Shown: positions 31,960-43,392 of the stretch, piece by piece | How positions within the stretch are numbered: the first letter of the stretch is position 1 | Layout of the letters: every line of letters starts with the position of its first letter | NCBI GenBank assembly: GCA_035578175.1 | Contig: JAQMRL010000008.1 | Coordinates: 8,346,883-8,410,882, forward strand | Origin: Catonia carolina | Lineage: Eukaryota; Arthropoda; Insecta; Hemiptera; Achilidae | DNA: 64,000 nt | Direction: 5' to 3' | Program-made: the position numbers and the translations under genes | The notes under the pieces: generated by a model | Told to the model about the DNA's origin: nothing | Seen by the model: the letters and a program-made list of their open reading frames with translations, nothing else | The model's database searches: none

Positions 31960-32329
31960 GTAATTTTTTTTTTGTAAATTTTTTTTATTTTTTCTTTTTA
32001 GTTAATTTTTTTAAGTAATTGTTAAATAAAAGCGTTTTTTTAATTTTTTTTTTAAATTTTTAAATTTTTTTTTACAAAAGCGTATTGTCATTGAAGATAA
32101 ACAAGTGTGCAAAGTTTGATTCATATTGATACGGTAGAAGTATTAAAATTTTAAGTTTCAAGATTTGATGGATCCAAGAGTAAGTTAAATAAAAGCGTTT
32201 AATTACAAAACAGTCAGACGTAAAAAAAAAAATTATCTACAAATTAAAAATTATCAACCTTCGATAGGAGATAAATAAAAGACAAGTGAATATAGAAAAA
32301 AAACCGTTTAATAACTAAGAGCTTTGTAC
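31960..32329. repeat. Poly-T/A region with TIR-like piece
   Basis: Low-complexity T and A runs. At 31556-31600 and 32255-32305 the sequence CGATAGGAGATAAATAAAAG recurs; it matches the long terminal repeats of the mariner at 33421-34754. These are probably residual ends of that family. Confidence 0.45.
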
Positions 32330-32521
32330 GTTGTTATTTAGGTCATCAGCTGAAAGGCTGGTTTGAACCTGTAGAGGTTTTACTAAGTAAAACGAGGAAT
32401 GAGGTGGTTTACAATTGCCTTCCTCACTGAAAGGAAAAGCACGCTTATCAGCATACCAAGCCCTCTGAAAAGTAAATATTCCCTCTGCAAATAACACCTT
32501 CACTTCATTCACCACCGGGTC
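32330..32521 (-). mobile_element. SINE-1, truncated copy
   Basis: It contains the tail hairpin and about 190 bp of body; the 5' half is missing after CACCGGGTCA. Confidence 0.8.
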
Positions 32522-32759
32522 ATATTTTACATTCTTATTGTAAAGTTTTACAATAATATTTATAACAGCTATAATTGCCACATTTGTGGTAGAATATTGC
32601 TCGCTTGGCGATTAAGCTATAAAAAATATTATCTCATAAATATTGTTTTTCTCCTTTATTTCACAGAATTTTAATTATAAATTCTGGTGTATCAATTTAG
32701 TCATGTTTCCGAATGGATTCTTTTGATAAACTATGATTTGATTATTAATAATTAAATAA

Positions 32760-32906
32760 TTATCCTGGGTTCGAATCCCACTCAGGCACGGCATATTTTC
32801 ATACGTTACAAAAAATCATTTCATCCTCCATTGTAAACAGTTACACCCTAACGTCGTCGCTAATGACCGTTGTAGTTGATGCGACATTAAATAAAAAAAA
32901 AAAAGA
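32760..32906 (+). repeat. SINE-2, 5'-truncated
   Basis: It starts within the B box (TGGGTTCGAATCCC) and runs to ATGCGACATTAAATAAAA plus an A run. Confidence 0.75.
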
Positions 32907-33420
32907 ATTAAATAATTATCTTTTTACATTCTAATAATATTTTTGTTAGGTTGAGAAGATGTCAAATAAGCTTACTGGTTTTCTGAAGTGCGCAGAAAAT
33001 TTATTTTGGTAATGGCGTGCTCGGTTGTCTCAGGAATGGTGGGGGTCAGTGCTGTATTTGTTATGATTTGAGTCACATTGTTCTCGCAACGTTATATATC
33101 AGCTAACCTGAAAACATTAGTCTGTAATGTGTTGTATGTGGTAGGCGTTAATTGTTGTTTACAACTGAATGTTTTTAACATCGCTAATAGATGATAATTT
33201 ATATTGTTCAGCGCCTCTGATTTAATAGGCAGTGCGGTACTAAGACATGAAATTTACCGACTGAATCCAAACTGTTTGCGCAACTACACAGGCAAACTTA
33301 TTTGGCATCCACTCTACATATGTATTTAATGTTACACGAGTATTTTAGTTGAGTTCGGTCAACCTTTTTTTAAAATGTAGCTCACCATTTGAAAATAAAT
33401 TTGCCATTACTATTTATTTA
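32907..33420. other. Spacer
   Basis: Normal-complexity DNA without a recognised gene. Confidence 0.35.
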
Positions 33421-33483
33421 CGAGGGTTTTTTTTCAACCTCCAATAGGCGAATAAGTAAAAGATAAGTGAATATACAAAAAAT

Positions 33484-33646
33484 TTTAAATTTTAAATAAA
33501 TGAAAATAATTTTTAGTTTCAATTTTTCATTTACTCTGATGATGGTGGATCCACCGAAACACGTGTAAGTAGAAATTACAATAAAGGTGACGCAGTTTAA
33601 AAAGAAGGTTAGTGAAATTATTATATTAATTCATTATATGAAATAG
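33484..33646 (+). mobile_element. Single 163-bp retrozyme-like unit
   Basis: It is flanked by a perfect 13-bp duplication ATATACAAAAAAT (33471-33483 and 33647-33659). It is the same sequence as one arm of the palindrome at 14325-14722 and carries a hammerhead-like motif. No open frame. Size and structure fit known non-autonomous hammerhead retroelements ('retrozymes') and the terminal units of Penelope-like elements. That link is inference from the motif. Confidence 0.75.
33530..33573 (+). ncRNA. Candidate hammerhead ribozyme, best-preserved copy
   Basis: Stem I 5' strand TTTACT (33530-33535) pairs with AGTAGA (33568-33573), with one G-U pair. Core CTGATGA is 33536-33542. One extra T follows, then helix II GGTGG/CCACC (33544-33548, 33551-33555). 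GAAA is 33556-33559. Stem III ACAC/GTGT spans 33559-33566, with predicted cleavage after A33567. Every conserved core base of the hammerhead fold is present. Unusual points are the unpaired T before helix II and a loopless 4-bp stem III, which would favour action as a dimer or in tandem transcripts. Confidence 0.6.
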
Positions 33647-34049
33647 ATATACAAAAAATGTTTTATTTCTAAAAGTTACATATACTTTGGCTACTTTCCC
33701 ATATAATCATATAAGCATTTGTCGTATCTGTGAATGAGCTTTCCAATACTTTTCATAAAATGCTGCTGTCAATGAATTTAAATGACTCTTTAAGGTTTTT
33801 ATAGTCTAGTTGTCCTCCTAGCCACTTCTTCAGTGTAGGGAAAAGACGGATGTCATTTGGTGCTAGGTTCAGTCAGTATAGTGGGTGATCAAAATGTCCC
33901 ATTGAAATCGTTCAAGTTGGGTAGCACGAGCACTGTGAGGATGGGCGTTTTCATGGATCAGAACAACTCCAGAAGTCAGCGCACCTCTTCTTTTGTTACA
34001 AATGACTCTTCGCAAACTTTGTAAAGTTTTACAATAAACAACTGCATTA

Positions 34050-34501
34050 TAGAATAGAACGAAAAAGATCTAAAAACTTAAACGAAGGATCCTTAGAACT
34101 TGTAAATAATAGACTCCATGAAAAAGAAAAGGATATCTTCTTTGGCCATTTAATTAGAACAGCAGAAAACAGAATTTAAGGAACTTGTTTGCCAAAAAAA
34201 AAAAAAAAACAGCACCAATCTAAATCAAGAAAATCAAAGAGGATATGGAAGAACTAGGTTTAACTTTTAGGGATCTGGGGCTCAAGAGTTAAGACAGACA
34301 TACTTAAAGACAAAAACTTAAGATTTAAAACCAAAACCGAAAACAGAGGTACTAAAACGGTTGTTTCAAAGGTAGAGAGACAGGCCAGATCAGTTAGAAC
34401 GACCTAATATTGACGAAAAATCAGAGAAAAGTATGCAAAAAGAGCTTCTAAATAACTGACTAAAGTGATCCTTTACAGTCTCAAAAGTAAAAAAACAAAA
34501 A
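34050..34501 (+). mobile_element. LINE-C fragment, degraded
   Basis: A 13-bp duplication AACAACTGCATTA / AACAACAGCATTA flanks it (34037-34049, 34502-34514). Broken frames include EKDIFFGHLIRTAENRI and EDMEELGLTFRDLG-like text, resembling the RT carboxyl tail at 35764-36249 (RRVGFFGHLRRLPESRF). An A-rich tail ends it. Confidence 0.75.
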
Positions 34502-34756
34502 AACAACAGCATTAGTCGTGATCCCTGGCTACATGAACTCCACCAGAAATGCAACGAGTAGCTTCACGACTCATTTAAATTCAATGGCAGCAACATTTTA
34601 TAAAGCACAGGTACGACTAACGCTTCAATCAACAACGCCATTACGTGGATAAGTAGTTATAAGTATACATAAGTTTCAGTAATAAAACATTTTTTTTTTT
34701 ATTCACTTGTCCTTTATTTATCGCCTATCGGAGATGTAAACAAAACAACCCTTGTA

Positions 34757-35340
34757 TATTTATTTACAAAAATACAGTAGTAGTTATCATTAAATAAAGA
34801 TAAAATATATTATATTCCGGTTTATCACTTTTTATCTGGAACTGTTATAATTTTATACTCTCTCTTTAGAGTCTCCTGGATACAGTAATCTATACCAATA
34901 CAAAAGAATTTTATTCGAAACACTTACGTACATACATATCCAAAAAATATAAAAGATAAATTAAATTTAAATTTTTCAGTAGAAAAATAAATTGTAATAT
35001 TTTATTTACCTTTTTGTTATTCTAACATACAACATAAAACTGAAAAAAATAAAATAATTTTTATAATTTAATAAACTACATCACTGAGTACACAATTCAC
35101 TTTATTATTTTTGTTTATTTAAACTATTATGTTAATATGTTCACTATTTTAAACTAGATTTAAATAAAAATATTTTAAAATTATTACACAATAATTTATA
35201 AATATTTTATTAATATATAAGATATATTTAAATAAATTTTTGTACTAACTAGGTGTATCGAATTTAATAAAATAAATATAAGAAAAATTATTCAATAAAT
35301 TTATTATGAATTTTTAATGTACAATAATATTATTTAATAC
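34757..35340. other. AT-rich spacer
   Basis: About 85 percent A+T; no feature recognised. Confidence 0.4.
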
Positions 35341-35630
35341 TATAGTCCAATTCAAGAAAGAAAACACCGGACTTTAACCCTTTCAGTGTCGCAACAATAT
35401 TTGAAAGTTTGATCTAAAGCCATTTAATTTGAATAAGGGTGTACAAAAGTGCTAACCTTTATTTAGAAAACTTGCAGGTATAAGCTTGCCATTGCGAACC
35501 GAAATTTCAACGTTACAGAAAAATAAAATTTCCTGTGAAAAATTAATTTTTACAATGTTCATAAAAAAAAATTGTTCAGACACTAAAAATATTCAAAATA
35601 GTTTTTTTTAGTTTATTTAACTCTTACAGT

Positions 35631-36718
35631 GCCAAGGGAATATTCTGAGTTCCAACCGAAAAGTGCCAGCCTACTTTTGTACGATTTGTACCTTTTTTTT
35701 TTTTTTTTTTTTAAGCCCTCATTGGAGCAAAATTAATCGATTTATAGAAGATCCCTAAGATCCCTAGTTATTCCTCTTATTTGCCCAGTAGTTCTTCATC
35801 CTCTGCGACACTCTCGCCCTATCCTCCACAGTCCAATGTCTGTTTGTCTGCCTTTTAGGTACTTCTGGAAATTTCGTGTTTGGATTTTTGATCTTATATC
35901 CTTCTTCTCTGTTCAAAATCTGTGTCTCTGAGATATCCAGGTCCTGCAGATCCTGTTGAACTTCCTCAAACCAGGCGTACTTGACTTTGGTTTTCAAAAA
36001 GAAATCCAGTATCTGTCTGGTAAATCTGGATTCTGGCAGTCTCCTAAGATGTCCAAAGAACCCAACTCTTCTCTTCCTCATTATCTCGGAAATTTCCTCA
36101 TTTTCCCTGTATAGAACCGAATTTGGCAACAACTTATACTCATTGTCTACTCTGTGCTTTTTGTTTATTATTGTTCTGAGGATTCTTCTCTCTGTCTTTC
36201 TAAGGTCCTCCATCTTCCCACAGTGTACCTTTTTATATAATATACCCATAACATAGCTATTTTGAAAGTTATCTTAATGACTTATTTGTTTTGTTTGTAA
36301 TAAATTGATCTAGTACGACATTCAACTTGGAACAAATTTCTTACAATATAAAAATAAAGTGATCCGTAGTCATTTTTTGTGGAAATTTCCTCTTTGATTT
36401 AAAAAAACTCACCCTAAAAATTATGTTAGTCAATTTCACTTATATCACTTTAAAGACAGTTAAATTATGCAAAAATTACAAAAATTTAATTTTTAGTTTT
36501 TTTAATTAATATTAATCAATTAAATTCATAAAAAAACTCTACACATATTTTTTCAATCTAATTTCTTTCTGATTATTTTCATACATTGTTTTTAAAAATT
36601 GAGTGAAAAATAAAAATTCTATGAATTTTTCAGTCAATGTACTAATAAAAGGTCGAAGACGTTATTTTTTTAGTAAAACTGCTGACGTCCTAATAATAGG
36701 ACGCTGGCACTATAAGGG
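35631..36718. mobile_element. piggyBac-like inner element
   Basis: TTAA lies at 35627 and 36719. Ends are CTCTTACAGTGCC and, inverted, CCCTTATAGTGCCAGCGTCC. It contains the LINE-C fragment. The target lies inside the outer TTAA element, whose ends are related to its own, so a self-insertion within one family is possible. Confidence 0.75.
35764..36249 (-). mobile_element. LINE-C, RT carboxyl-terminal frame
   Basis: An open minus-strand frame of 161 codons contains MEDLRKTERRILRTIINKK, RRVGFFGHLRRLPESRFTRQ and NREEGYKIKNPNTKFPEVPK. It is the C-terminal tail of an RTE/jockey-type LINE, 5'-truncated. It lacks the catalytic RT and endonuclease. It is nested inside the inner TTAA element. Confidence 0.8.
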
Positions 36719-36722
36719 TTAA

Positions 36723-36886
36723 AGTCGCATCGACAGCTTGGTCATTAGCAACTACTGTGGGTTTTGGTACCTTAACAGTGGTTTAAACGTGTTTAAATTT
36801 TCAGACTGTAGCCGGGAATTGAACCCGGTATGTTTCGCCCTGCAGGCTAGCGCGCTAGTCACTACGCCACTGAGACGGTTTCAAAA
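36723..36886 (-). mobile_element. SINE-2-related copy inside the outer TTAA element
   Basis: The minus-strand tRNA-like head includes CAGTGGCGTAGTGACTAGCG and a GGGTTCAATTCCCGG T arm. The tail runs to GATGCGACTTT. It lies immediately beside the inner TTAA element. Confidence 0.7.
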
Positions 36887-37177
36887 TACATTATTCCATT
36901 AATTTTTGTTTTAAAGTTTTTTCTGTAAAATTTTGGTTATCCGGACGTTGGCACTTTATGCATAACTTACGGACATCCGGTAAACCGAATGTTGTAACTA
37001 CGTAAAATACATTAACGTCCTGTTTTACGGACGTTGGTACTGAAAGGGTTAAACATCAATATCTTTTGAACCGTTATATATGAAAACAATTACGATACAT
37101 CAAATTAAAGCTTGTTTTATTGTTATTTACAAGATATATTAACATTTTTGGAAATTAATAGTGTATTAAATATAACT

Positions 37178-37574
37178 GTTGTTGTTGTTTAGGTTATCAG
37201 CCAAAAGGCTGGTTTGAACCTGTAGAGGTTTTACTAAGTAAAACGAGGAGTGAGGTGGTTTACCATTGCCTTCCTCACTGAGTGGAAAAGTACGCTTATC
37301 AGCATGCCGGGCCCTCTAAAAAGCACATATTTTCCACTCTGCAAATGACACCTTCACTTCATTCACCACAGGGTCTGGCTGTATAATGAAATTCATTACT
37401 TTCAGATAAGATAACTCTGATTAGTGTCACAGTACACCTCTACCTCTTCTGTTCTTAAATGATTCAGTCATTTAATTGGCTGACCATGTAATAAGAAACA
37501 GAACTATTTATTTTAGCCCTGCAACGAACAGATTGAGTGTAAATAATTTGACACTCTACCTGTCTGTTATGGGC
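37178..37574 (-). mobile_element. SINE-1 copy with target duplication
   Basis: Full-length, AAATATAAC on both sides. Inserted into the left part of the foldback MITE. Confidence 0.85.
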
Positions 37575-37767
37575 AGAAATATAACGAATAACGCATAAAA
37601 AGTACCCTGTTTTAAATTACTTTTCCAGTATACCCGACTTCAAGGTACTATTACTTTCCTCATGCGTACTTTAAAATATATAGGGCTACTAAGTATTATA
37701 TGTTAATGTAATCCGGTAACCAGCAATAAAATAAGCTTTAATTTGATGTATCGTAATTGTTTTAAAT

Positions 37768-38169
37768 GCCCAAAACGGGCAGGTGGAGTGTTATTTTAAT
37801 TACACTCTATCTGTTTGGTCCAGGGCTAAAAAAAATAGTTCTGTTTCTTATCACATAGTCAGCCACTCATATGACTGAACTATTTAAGAACAGAAGAGGT
37901 AGAGGTGTAAAAGATACTAGTCAGAGTTATCTCCTCTGAGAGTAATGAATTTCACTATGCAGCCAGACCCTGTGGTGAATGAAGTGAACGTGTCATTTGC
38001 AGGGTGGAAAGTGAGTGCTTTTCGGAGGGCCTGGCATGCTGATAAGCATACTCTTTCAACTCGGTGAGTAAGGGGCAATGGTAAACCACCTTACTCCTCG
38101 TTTTTACTTAGTAAAACCTCTAAAGGTTCAAACCAGCCTTTCGGCTGTTGACCTAAACAACAACAACAA
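37768..38169 (+). mobile_element. SINE-1 copy with target duplication
   Basis: Full-length plus-strand copy from GCCCAAAACGGGCAGG to the (AAC)n tail, with ATTGTTTTAA on both sides. Inserted in the right arm of the MITE, opposite in orientation to the 37178 copy. Confidence 0.85.
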
Positions 38170-38243
38170 TTGTTTTAACATACAACGGTTCGTAAGATAT
38201 TGCTATTTAAAAACAGGTGTTTTCTTTTTTGAATTGGACTATA

Positions 38244-40661
38244 CATTGGGCGTGTAAACTCACACAATGACTACTGAAAGACATTATTATACCTAGAATA
38301 GATTTTGATGTGATAAATTTATAATGATTGGTTAGTATCATCGTATTTATTCCAAACTTTTACAAAATTTTTGTCGTAATAAATGAATTACCAAGAGATG
38401 ACGGTCAATGATTATAAAGAGAGGAGATCAATTAAAACATATGGTTCTTATTCTTATTCTATCGTTTGTTATATTCTGTTTACAAGGAAGGTCGGTGTCA
38501 GTGACATTTCCCACTGAGTTAATTTAGAATTTCATAATTTAGCAATAAAAATAAATTATACTTACAATAAACTTTATAGAAAATTACTGGAAAGTTGCAA
38601 AAGGAAACATCAAACACAAAAAAGTTTACAAAATATTGTTAAAATAATGTTGTTTCAAAAAGGACATAACAGAAAAATTAAGAAGATAGAGGTAACTCAA
38701 ACATAAATTCCAGGACTCCTTACATGTAACTTTACAGCCTGTATTCAAGGATAACAGCTTGTAACAATTGAAATGTCGTTATTGTGTAACAATGCTATTC
38801 CAGTATCCGTTTATCCCTATTGTATCAATTATGTAGTTCTCCAAAAACGAATGTGTATTTATTCTTGAGATTATTTCACTTATAAATCTTATGAACGAGT
38901 ATCAGTTAACATTTTCTTGTCTCTACAGTTTCAAATAAGTTGGCAATCTTGTATTTGTTAAATAAATTTCATGAGACTAGAGAAAGTACAAGATCAGAAA
39001 AGGGCACGTCGACCTTTAAAGATAATTGGGGAAGTTTTGGAGGATTTAAAAGAACGTTTGACTCACTTTTATAAAATCGCTGAGGAAGTTATATTCACAT
39101 GCTGGGATTGAACTATCTACTCTTTTCAGGGGTACTAAAAAAATTACATTTTAATATTTTTGTACTACATTCATGACACCTAAAAACAAGTAGCGTCCTT
39201 TTTTAAATATCTGTTATACAAAAGTGAATCGACCTTCCTTCCAGACAGAATATAGCTGTGCATTCAGTATTATTTGAGCCTTGTTGGATCCTGAACATTT
39301 TATATGTACTGTTCTCCAGACAGAACGTGTTAAGGGGGGACTGTATGTACCTAGTATCCTGCCAATGTTAAATTTGCTATTTTTACGTACATTTCAACAT
39401 ATTACAACATGTGTTGGGTTGTATACATCAGCATGCACGAACGAACTCATATTTGCAAAAATTTGCACATTCGCGAGTTTACCATTGGAGGGACGATATA
39501 GTTGGGAGCTCACTTGATTGCTAGCATAAGGAATTCGGTTGGAGAGGATTGTTTGTACGATTCCCTTCCTCCTATAACCTAGTAGTAGTAATAATACCAT
39601 TAGTATGCACTCTTCTAAAAATATTACTCACAAACCATTTCGAATAACTACTGTAATACCAGGCCCCCTGTTAACGCCACTTCATACTGACAAAATAGAT
39701 CCGTAAATCCCGCCTTGCTAATATTTCAAATTTACTTGATGCTTCCTATGACCTAACCGATCACGTCATTTCTCCCTCTACATCCTTGCATTTCCGTCTT
39801 CCTAATTGCTCATTGTTGGTTCAGCATTCATAATGAATGGATGCGCGCTTTTCTGATGCGTGTAACGCATGGCGTTGGGACGCTACCACGCTACCAGTTT
39901 TACAATCTCGTTTCGTTCTTACATTTCGTTTCGCTCGCTATGAACTCAATTCGTTTGTTCCTGTCTAATTTTTGTGAACGATTATATTCAGTTGCTCATG
40001 TCAAAATATTGTGAATTTTTTCGTTTGTTATTTGCTTCATGTGGTGTCTGTTAGTGCTATCCAGCACGCGCTGTCTACAATTGTGAATTCTCAGTACTGG
40101 ATTAAAGGTAAGTGCGCACTTGTTTATTATGTATTGTTGACCAATAATGTGTGTTCCCATGTAATGTCATGTCCTTTAACTCTCGTTTCCTACCCATTTT
40201 GTCAGTTTTGCTTAACCGCTTGTTTAACCATTTCGTTCAATCACTCAGTCGTTTAGTTGTGGCTGGCAACTACCCAATGCAACCAGCCTGGTCCTCCTGT
40301 TTAAATTGTTTAATCGCCTATTTATTTACGTTAGAAAATTATTCTTCTCGATTATTCTTTATTGTGTTCTACAACAACGTATATGCTTTAACACCCCCTT
40401 CTACTTCATCCCGCACTCGCAAACAAGTCAGCTCCCAACTATAGATTTATTGCCCCGAGGAGCTAACGGGCTGAATTTTAGCTCTCTAGATGATTGGTAA
40501 ATCAAGACTGAGTTAATTTTTCTATCTTTCATTTACATGCTGGGTTTTTCGAAATAAATGATATAAAAGTAATTTTTAACATGTGGCCGGATGATGCCTG
40601 TAGGTGTCAAAGTGAATCTCTTCCCAGGGCTAAATGACACCAATAGGCATCATATACCCTA
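38244..40661. other. Longest stretch without recognised elements
   Basis: Mostly normal-complexity, less AT-rich DNA. ATAGTTGGGAGCT at about 39497 is inverted at about 40433 (AGCTCCCAACTAT), so a 0.95-kb element may lie between. 39830-40110 is relatively CG-containing and is followed by AAAG|GTAAGTGCGC at 40107, which could be a splice donor of an untranslated first exon. No long open frame with recognisable motifs. Confidence 0.3.
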
Positions 40662-41002
40662 CAGTTCAGCCGTTGTTAGTTTGCTCCTACTGTCAACAAA
40701 CCAAAGCCACCTACTACAGGGTGCACGCTAGAGTCTGCGACTTTACGGATGTCGTATTCCTATTAAGTTAACTATTTTTTAAATTATAAGTAGTGAAAAT
40801 ACTAAAAACATCAGTCATGATATGATGTGGGCTTAAAAATTTCATTTAGAAAAACACTTTTAAAAGTATTTTGTATTTCAATACTTTTGAAAGTATTTTG
40901 TAGTTACTTTTTAATCAGCGTGTACACATTTTGATATAATGTGGATGCTCAGTGACGTCATTGTTTGTTTACATTAGGAGCAAACTAAGAGAGGCCGGAC
41001 TG
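40662..41002 (-). mobile_element. MITE-1 copy
   Basis: Ends CAGTTCAGCCGTTGTTAG and GCAAACTAAGAGAGGCC..ACTG; TA on both sides. Same orientation as the 19591 copy. Confidence 0.85.
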
Positions 41003-41146
41003 TATAAGTTTCTATAGCTTTAGTTCAATCAACAGCACACTGGTAGAGTTAGCAAATGCTGTTCAGGCAATCAAACTGAGCCTTATAGTGCTATATTGAA
41101 CGTCGTCTTTAGAAACGTACTGCCAGGAATTTTTGAACGAATTCTA

Positions 41147-42362
41147 CGAAGGGGTACCCAAAAATTACCAGAATAGCATTGCCGTGGGCGGCGTTTGTGT
41201 AGTACGCATTTCTGCTGAAAAAGAGACAGGCAAAGAATAAATGCTGTGGAGATGGATTTCTTGCGCCGGAGTAGTTGTGTTTCAAGGATGGATCGAGTAC
41301 GAAATTCGGAGATAAGGAACAGAATGGGGAAAATGGATACAACAGTGGAGCAAATTGAGAAGAAGCGCCTTATATGGTTGGGACATACACAGAGGATGAG
41401 AGATGAAAGGTGGCCCCAGAGAATGCTGAATTGGGATCCACCTGGAAGAAGAAGAAGAGGAAGACCGCCCGAACTGTGGAACAAGCAGGTGTATTCCGAT
41501 ATGAGGAATAGAAATCTGGTGGAGGGGGACTGGATGAACCGAGAGAGATGGCAGATGGGATGCGAGAAGCGGCTGGAGCTGTAGATCAAACTCGCTTATA
41601 TATATATTGTTTTTGCTAGCGCTGTTTTGTTCATGTTTCGGTTTTTATGATAACAAGTTTAAGTGAACAACGTGTAGCTGCAAAATTTTGTTTTCAACTA
41701 GGTAAAAGTGCTGCTGAAACTGTTTTAATGTTGAAAACAGCTTACAAAGATGATGCTACGGGAAAATTTCAAGTATACAAGTGGTTTTCTCGGTTTAAAA
41801 ATGGCGAAATGTCGATTGATGACCAACCTCGTTCTGGACGTCCATCAACTGCCCCGAATGGACGAAAATGTTAAAAAAATTTGAGAGCGTGTGCTCTCAG
41901 ACCGTCAACTGACAATTTGGAAGTTTTAAGAAAATTGCACAACAGTGTTAGTCAAAAAAGATCCGATTTGTGGTAGACAGGAGACTGGTTCTTCCACCAC
42001 GACAATGCACCTGCACACATAGCCATCTCGGTGAAAGATTTTTTGACTAAAAATGGTATGGTTCTGCTGCCCACGCACCTTACTCGCCATACCTGGCTCC
42101 GTGCGACTTTTACTTATTTCCACGCATGAAAAGGGACATTAAAGAAAACCGATTTGAAGTGGTCAAGAAAAAAAACGGTAGGAGCTGTCAGCCATTTTTA
42201 AAGACGACTACAAAAAATGTTTCAAACAGTGGAAGCACCAACGGGATAAATGTATAAGTTGTAATGGAGAGCATTTTGAAGGGGATAAGTTTATTTTGTA
42301 AAAAAAATTGAAAATAAATAACTTTTGAAAAATAATTCCGGTTTCTTTTGGGTACCCCCTCG
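41147..42362 (+). mobile_element. mariner element, broken, interrupted by LINE-B
   Basis: Ends CGAAGGGGTACCCAAAAATT and, inverted, CGAGGGGGTACCCAAAAGAA. The frame 41647-41874 reads AAKFCFQLGKSAAETVLMLK and WFSRFKNGEMSIDDQPRSGR PS (paired HTH region). After a deletion, a later part has FFHHDNAPAHIAISVKDFL (second catalytic Asp) and an SPYLAPCDF-like third block with stops. The middle of the gene, including the first catalytic Asp, is deleted. A LINE fragment sits at 41216-41585. Confidence 0.85.
41216..41585 (+). mobile_element. LINE-B-like RT tail fragment
   Basis: The frame 41246-41584 reads RVRNSEIRNRMGKMDTTVEQ, KKRLIWLGHTQRMRDERWPQ, GRRRRGRPPELW and ends at TAG after CEKRLEL. It is an RTE-like LINE carboxyl tail, 5'-truncated, inserted near the 5' end of the mariner. 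Confidence 0.85.
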
Positions 42363-43392
42363 TAAATTTAACAAATTTCTTTGTTTTTAGTGACATCCTT
42401 TCATCAAAAAAAGGTAAGAATAATACATATATATTTTTTTATTTACGATTACACATGAAAATAGTTTTCATTTATTAATTTATAAGTATTAATTATTAAT
42501 TTTTAATACCAAAAAAATGAATTTCATATCGTTGAAGAGTGTTAACCTTTTAACTTCATTTTAGGCCAACTTATGATTTTGGTTTAATATGAAAAAGGAA
42601 AATTAAATCTATCCACAAGAAAAACTACCAACTCTAATCAGTAGTATTAACACGTGTTTCGTTGTGACGATCATTTCTGTCAATTTTCGTGGGAACTATA
42701 CAAGTTTTATTCGATTTTTAAGCCTCTCCGTAATATTTCAGTAAAATGGAGTTAGCAGGTTAACATTTTTTACCAACGATATACAAATTTAGTAGAAACT
42801 AAACAACAAATGCGTAAAATAGTGTACTGATCTTTGCTGGTGAATAGATGAACAAATAAATACGATCGTTTGCATGGCTGGGTGATGCTTTTAAAGATCA
42901 TGGCGAGTCAGCATAGCAAAGCATTCATGATTCTACCCTTCAGGCTCAACGTGTTAACAAATAAGTTAAAATTTTGAATATAATTAAACATCTGATAAAG
43001 GTTTTAGAAAAAAGTTCCAACATTTTTTTGTTATATTCGTTTAAAATTACACTAAATGCTTGTTTATTTATAAATTAATAACAACAACAGATTTTAACAA
43101 TTAAATAATTTTGAGACAACCAAGAAAATAAATCGATGGTCTTGAATTTATCTATTCTTTGATTTATATATTGGGAGAGAAATGCAAAAATTATATATAA
43201 TATTTGAACACAGTTTATATAAAATAATAAATAAAATTTTTTAACATAAAAAAAATAAATATAAAAAAATTACACCATTTCCTTGAAAAAGATACTTCAG
43301 TAATATACAATTTAATTATAATATACAACACAGAACTGATCACAGTTTATAATAAAAATATTATTAAAGGAAATTCCTAGTTATCCGAAAAT
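42363..43392. other. AT-rich spacer
   Basis: No gene. Near 42648 the minus strand reads CGAAACACGTGTTAATAC after a short stem, reminiscent of the hammerhead-bearing repeat at 33484, but the CTGATGA core is not convincing. Confidence 0.35.

Larger units (their letters stand above)
33421..34754 (-). mobile_element. mariner remnant with long terminal inverted repeats and two insertions
   Basis: TA at 33419 and 34755 flanks ends CGAGGGTTTTTTTTCAACCT and, inverted, CAAGGGTTGTTTTG. The symmetry continues for about 50 bp (CGATAGGCGATAAATAAA.., GACAAGTGAAT). Minus-strand pieces at 33660-34030 read HENAHPHSARATQLERF, then APNDIRLFPTLKKWLGGQ. They correspond to the second and third catalytic blocks, and the SPD motif has drifted. 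A retrozyme-like unit (33484-33646) and a LINE-C fragment (34050-34501) are nested inside, each with its own target duplication. Confidence 0.85.
35378..37048. mobile_element. piggyBac-like outer element
   Basis: TTAA lies at 35374 and 37049. Ends are CCCTTTCAGTGTCGCAAC and, inverted, CCCTTTCAGTACCAACGTCC. Subterminal TTACGGACGTTGG / CCGGACGTTGGCAC repeats lie at the right end. It contains a second TTAA element and a tRNA-like SINE. No transposase remains. Confidence 0.75.
35343..38241. mobile_element. Foldback MITE (TA target) hosting four or more nested insertions
   Basis: The ends TAGTCCAATTCAAGAAAGAA (35343) and TTTTTTGAATTGGACTA (38225-38241) are inverted and flanked by TA. Inner arm sequence is also symmetric: GAACCGTTATATATGAAAAC at 37067 against CATACAACGGTTCGTAAG at 38180, and ACGATACATCAAATTAAAGC against GCTTTAATTTGATGTATCGT. 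Removing the nested elements leaves a short foldback of about 0.4-0.5 kb. Confidence 0.8.

Noticed and set aside
41083..41589. 168-codon minus-strand frame
   Set aside because: Antisense shadow of the LINE tail inserted in the mariner at 41147-42362.
42640..42680. Fourth hammerhead motif on the minus strand
   Set aside because: GAAACACGTGT is present, but there is no CTGATGA core at the right place.
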